Shown here in pieces: positions 62,350-64,000 of a stretch of DNA of 64,000 nt (its first letter is position 1; every line of letters starts with the position of its first letter). This stretch comes from an uncultured Granulosicoccaceae bacterium (GTDB taxonomy: Bacteria; Pseudomonadota; Gammaproteobacteria; CALCKW01). Below the pieces are notes generated by a model, which did no database searches, had not been told where the DNA came from, and was given only the letters and a program-made list of their open reading frames with translations. The stretch lies in NCBI GenBank assembly GCA_937965695.1, contig CALCKW010000056.1:1-64000 (forward strand). The letters run 5' to 3'. The position numbers and the translations under genes were made by a program.

Positions 62350-62520
62350 TCTCCAGTTATCTAAATATTGTCAGCAAACATATACATTGTGCACGGGTAT
62401 ATGTTGGCTTAAATCGGCTAATCCAATAGTGTTAATCGTCGCTTAAGGTTCAGACCCGATAGTGTTAGTCACGCAGTCGAGAATACACAACTGCCCATTA
62501 AACATACGAGGAATATAACC

Positions 62521-62823
62521 ATGACAAACAAATTCAGCAAAACAGCGGCTTTCATCGTGACAGGCCTCATCGCAGGCTTGACTACCGCCGCCATCGCAGA
62601 TGATGATTTACCACCCTCCTTCCAAGACAACACGGTATCAATCGTAACAGCGAGTGAAGTTGCGCTTGAGCAGGTTTCAGACTCAGTCATTTCTGCCGGA
62701 CTCGAAAACGAAGATAGAACTTTGATCTGGGAAGTAGAAGTGATGAACTCAGAAAAACAAACCGTCGAAGTAATCATTGATGCTACGAGCGGAGCGTTTT
62801 TGCAGTTAGAAGAAGACGACTAA
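62521..62823 (+). CDS. PepSY domain-containing exported protein
   Basis: 100 residues: signal peptide (to about IADDD), then one PepSY unit with TASEVALEQVSDSVISAGLE and IWEVEVMNSEKQTVEVIIDA ending TSGAFLQLEEDD. PepSY domains are periplasmic, thought to bind or inhibit peptidases, or to accompany ferric reductase-like membrane proteins. AGGA spaced 8 nt precedes the ATG. The neighbour is the membrane protein on the other strand. Confidence 0.85.
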   Translation: MTNKFSKTAAFIVTGLIAGLTTAAIADDDLPPSFQDNTVSIVTASEVALEQVSDSVISAGLENEDRTLIWEVEVMNSEKQTVEVIIDATSGAFLQLEEDD

Positions 62824-63248
62824 ACATCGCAACGGCTGCTGAGAGTAATCTGTAGATATATAAAATGAAGCTGTTAAGAACCTGCAGCCAGCAGCCAATC
62901 GAAAGCTACTGAGTAAATACACTTTCGGCTGTAGCCAAGTCTATCGATTTAGGTTTTCGAGCAGCGGCTTATCGATTTTGTATCAGTCCACTCCCTCCTG
63001 CCGTGGCAGGAGGGTTGCTGATCTGCTAATCAGAATACACTACTGAAAAAACCGTTGTCACGAAGGAAGAAATTCAGATCTTTTTTAAGGATCATATTGT
63101 CTAAAAAATATGAGATAAGCGCTGGCCTTTTAACAACTTTTTTTTTAGACGCTGAATGGCAGATCCAACTTACTTTTATCCACCACCCTTGTATTAAAAT
63201 AGTGTATTTTACAAAGCAGGAATCTATTTCAAGGTGTCTTCACAGTGA
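62824..63248. other. intergenic region with 22-bp hairpin
   Basis: 425 nt, no gene supported. CCCTCCTGCC-GT-GGCAGGAGGG (62993-63014) is a near-perfect snap-back hairpin about 170 nt after the PepSY stop. Its core CCTCCTGC/GCAGGAGG recurs in the hairpin at 3172-3204. The region then becomes AT-rich up to the dehydrogenase stop. Confidence 0.4.
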
Positions 63249-64000
63249 TCAGGGTACGATCAAATATTTCTCGCCAGTCTGCTTAGCGTCGTAGGCCATA
63301 ATTGTTTTGAGTTCAAGCGCTTGTTCCAACGAGATTTGATGCGAGTATTCACTCGCGAAGGTGGTGGTCAACTCCGCAGCAACGCGCGAACGAATACGAG
63401 CAATGACTTCCGAATCGGCTGCTGCAAGAAAATGGGTGAGCAACCAACCAGAGATAGACCAGCTGAAACCCAAACGTGTCGGCGCAAAGGATTTGAGAGA
63501 GGAGTCAAGCCAACCATAAACGTAAAGCTGCTTAAAAACGTCAGAGCCATAGCGATTGAATTCATCCATTTTTCCAACAGCTTCAACTTCCATGGCATCG
63601 AAGACCTTTGTCGCTAATTCACCACCGCCAATCGCGTCAAAGACTACGGTTGCGTTGGTCTCGGCAATCGCCGTTTTAAGCTCTGTATCGAACGTCGCAC
63701 TTGTTGAATCGAGCACGTAATTCGCACCCTGCTCCTTTAAGAGGGCTACTTGTTCTGCCTTACGCACAATGTTGACCAGTGGGATACCATCTGAGAGGCA
63801 GATGCGGTTGAGCATTTGACCCAAATTGGATGCGGCGGCGGTGTGCACAATGGCCTTGTGGCCATGTCGCTTAGTGGTCTCGACAAAACCGAGCGCTGTC
63901 ATCGGGTTTACAAAGCAAGAGGCGCCATCGCGCGGGTCCGTTCCGTCGGGCAGCACCACGCACGCGCTGCACGCAACGGCGGTGTACTGCGCGTACATCC
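63249..64000 (-). CDS. zinc-binding/quinone oxidoreductase-type alcohol dehydrogenase, partial
   Basis: C-terminal 250 residues; the frame runs past the right edge, so the N-terminal catalytic GroES domain (about 120 residues) is missing. Visible: SCFVNPMTALGFVETTKRHG, the Rossmann portion KAIVHTAAASNLGQMLNRIC with A-A-x-x-L-G-Q-M replacing G-x-G-x-x-G as in quinone oxidoreductase-like members, then TVVFDAIGGGELATKVFDAM. NAD(P)H-dependent reduction or oxidation of a small carbonyl or quinone is expected; substrate unknown. Confidence 0.87.
   Translation of the reverse strand, partial: MYAQYTAVACSACVVLPDGTDPRDGASCFVNPMTALGFVETTKRHGHKAIVHTAAASNLGQMLNRICLSDGIPLVNIVRKAEQVALLKEQGANYVLDSTSATFDTELKTAIAETNATVVFDAIGGGELATKVFDAMEVEAVGKMDEFNRYGSDVFKQLYVYGWLDSSLKSFAPTRLGFSWSISGWLLTHFLAAADSEVIARIRSRVAAELTTTFASEYSHQISLEQALELKTIMAYDAKQTGEKYLIVP

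Noticed and set aside
63055-63294. 79-codon plus-strand open frame near the right end
   Set aside because: AT-rich, no ribosome binding site or family; overlaps the end of the dehydrogenase gene on the other strand.
1-64000. CRISPR array, prophage, IS elements or defence island
   Set aside because: No regularly spaced repeats, transposase, integrase, phage structural or recognised defence genes were seen on either strand.

Overview
The window looks like chromosomal DNA of a free-living, aerobic, probably marine gammaproteobacterium. The basis is gene families rather than a computed phylogeny: a complete System I cytochrome c maturation operon, YaeQ, DUF3010 and DUF2802 proteins, an RhlE-type helicase, YbaK, and PQQ-dependent alcohol oxidation of the Pseudomonas ped type. 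Many genes start with GTG. I see no phage, insertion sequence, CRISPR array or rRNA. Two genes run off the ends: a glycosyltransferase on the left and a zinc-type alcohol dehydrogenase relative on the right. Layout: 1-20 kb holds mixed housekeeping and catabolic genes (RNA helicase; an ECF sigma/anti-sigma pair upstream of a DUF4331 exported protein and a small lipoprotein; hydroxyacid dehydrogenase plus TIM-barrel isomerase; YaeQ; TSUP transporter; TerB protein; acyl-CoA dehydrogenase; TauD-type dioxygenase; CoA transferase; DUF3010; tRNA-Glu; diguanylate cyclase; DUF2802; a second, divergent ECF/anti-sigma pair). From 20.8 to 27.9 kb is the contiguous operon ccmABCDEFGHI (minus strand), including a ccmD of 58 codons. 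From 28 to 36.3 kb come a PAS histidine kinase, a sorbosone-dehydrogenase-like quinoprotein, YbaK, an M48 peptidase with a TerB-like tail, a LysR regulator and two glutathione transferases. The most interesting part is 36.4-53.8 kb, a PQQ alcohol-oxidation island. It contains an AraC regulator, a quinoprotein alcohol dehydrogenase carrying the Asp-Tyr-Asp signature that marks lanthanide-dependent enzymes, a divergent seven-gene operon (SsuABC-like ABC transporter, ExbB-like channel, ExbD-like membrane segment on a DUF2135-like domain, two further envelope proteins), a five-gene operon resembling the pedA1A2BC/lut lanthanide-associated ABC system, and a pedF cytochrome - XoxJ-like binding protein - NosR-like flavin/iron-sulfur membrane protein - unknown exported protein operon. 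The seven-gene operon is the best candidate for an undescribed system: I infer a proton-motive-force-coupled, envelope-spanning uptake or sensing machine serving the quinoprotein, probably for metal, PQQ or substrate. Downstream are a cytochrome P450 and an acyl-CoA synthetase, which with the alcohol dehydrogenase could form a hydroxylation - oxidation - CoA activation route. From 57.4 kb on are a light-related pair (FeS photolyase-related protein and a BLUF-histidine kinase facing each other, the kinase flanked by diverged direct repeats), an ArsR/DUF6428 divergent pair with two clear operators, a four-helix membrane protein divergent from a PepSY protein, and the partial dehydrogenase. All functional statements come from motif and family recognition by eye; no database search was run.
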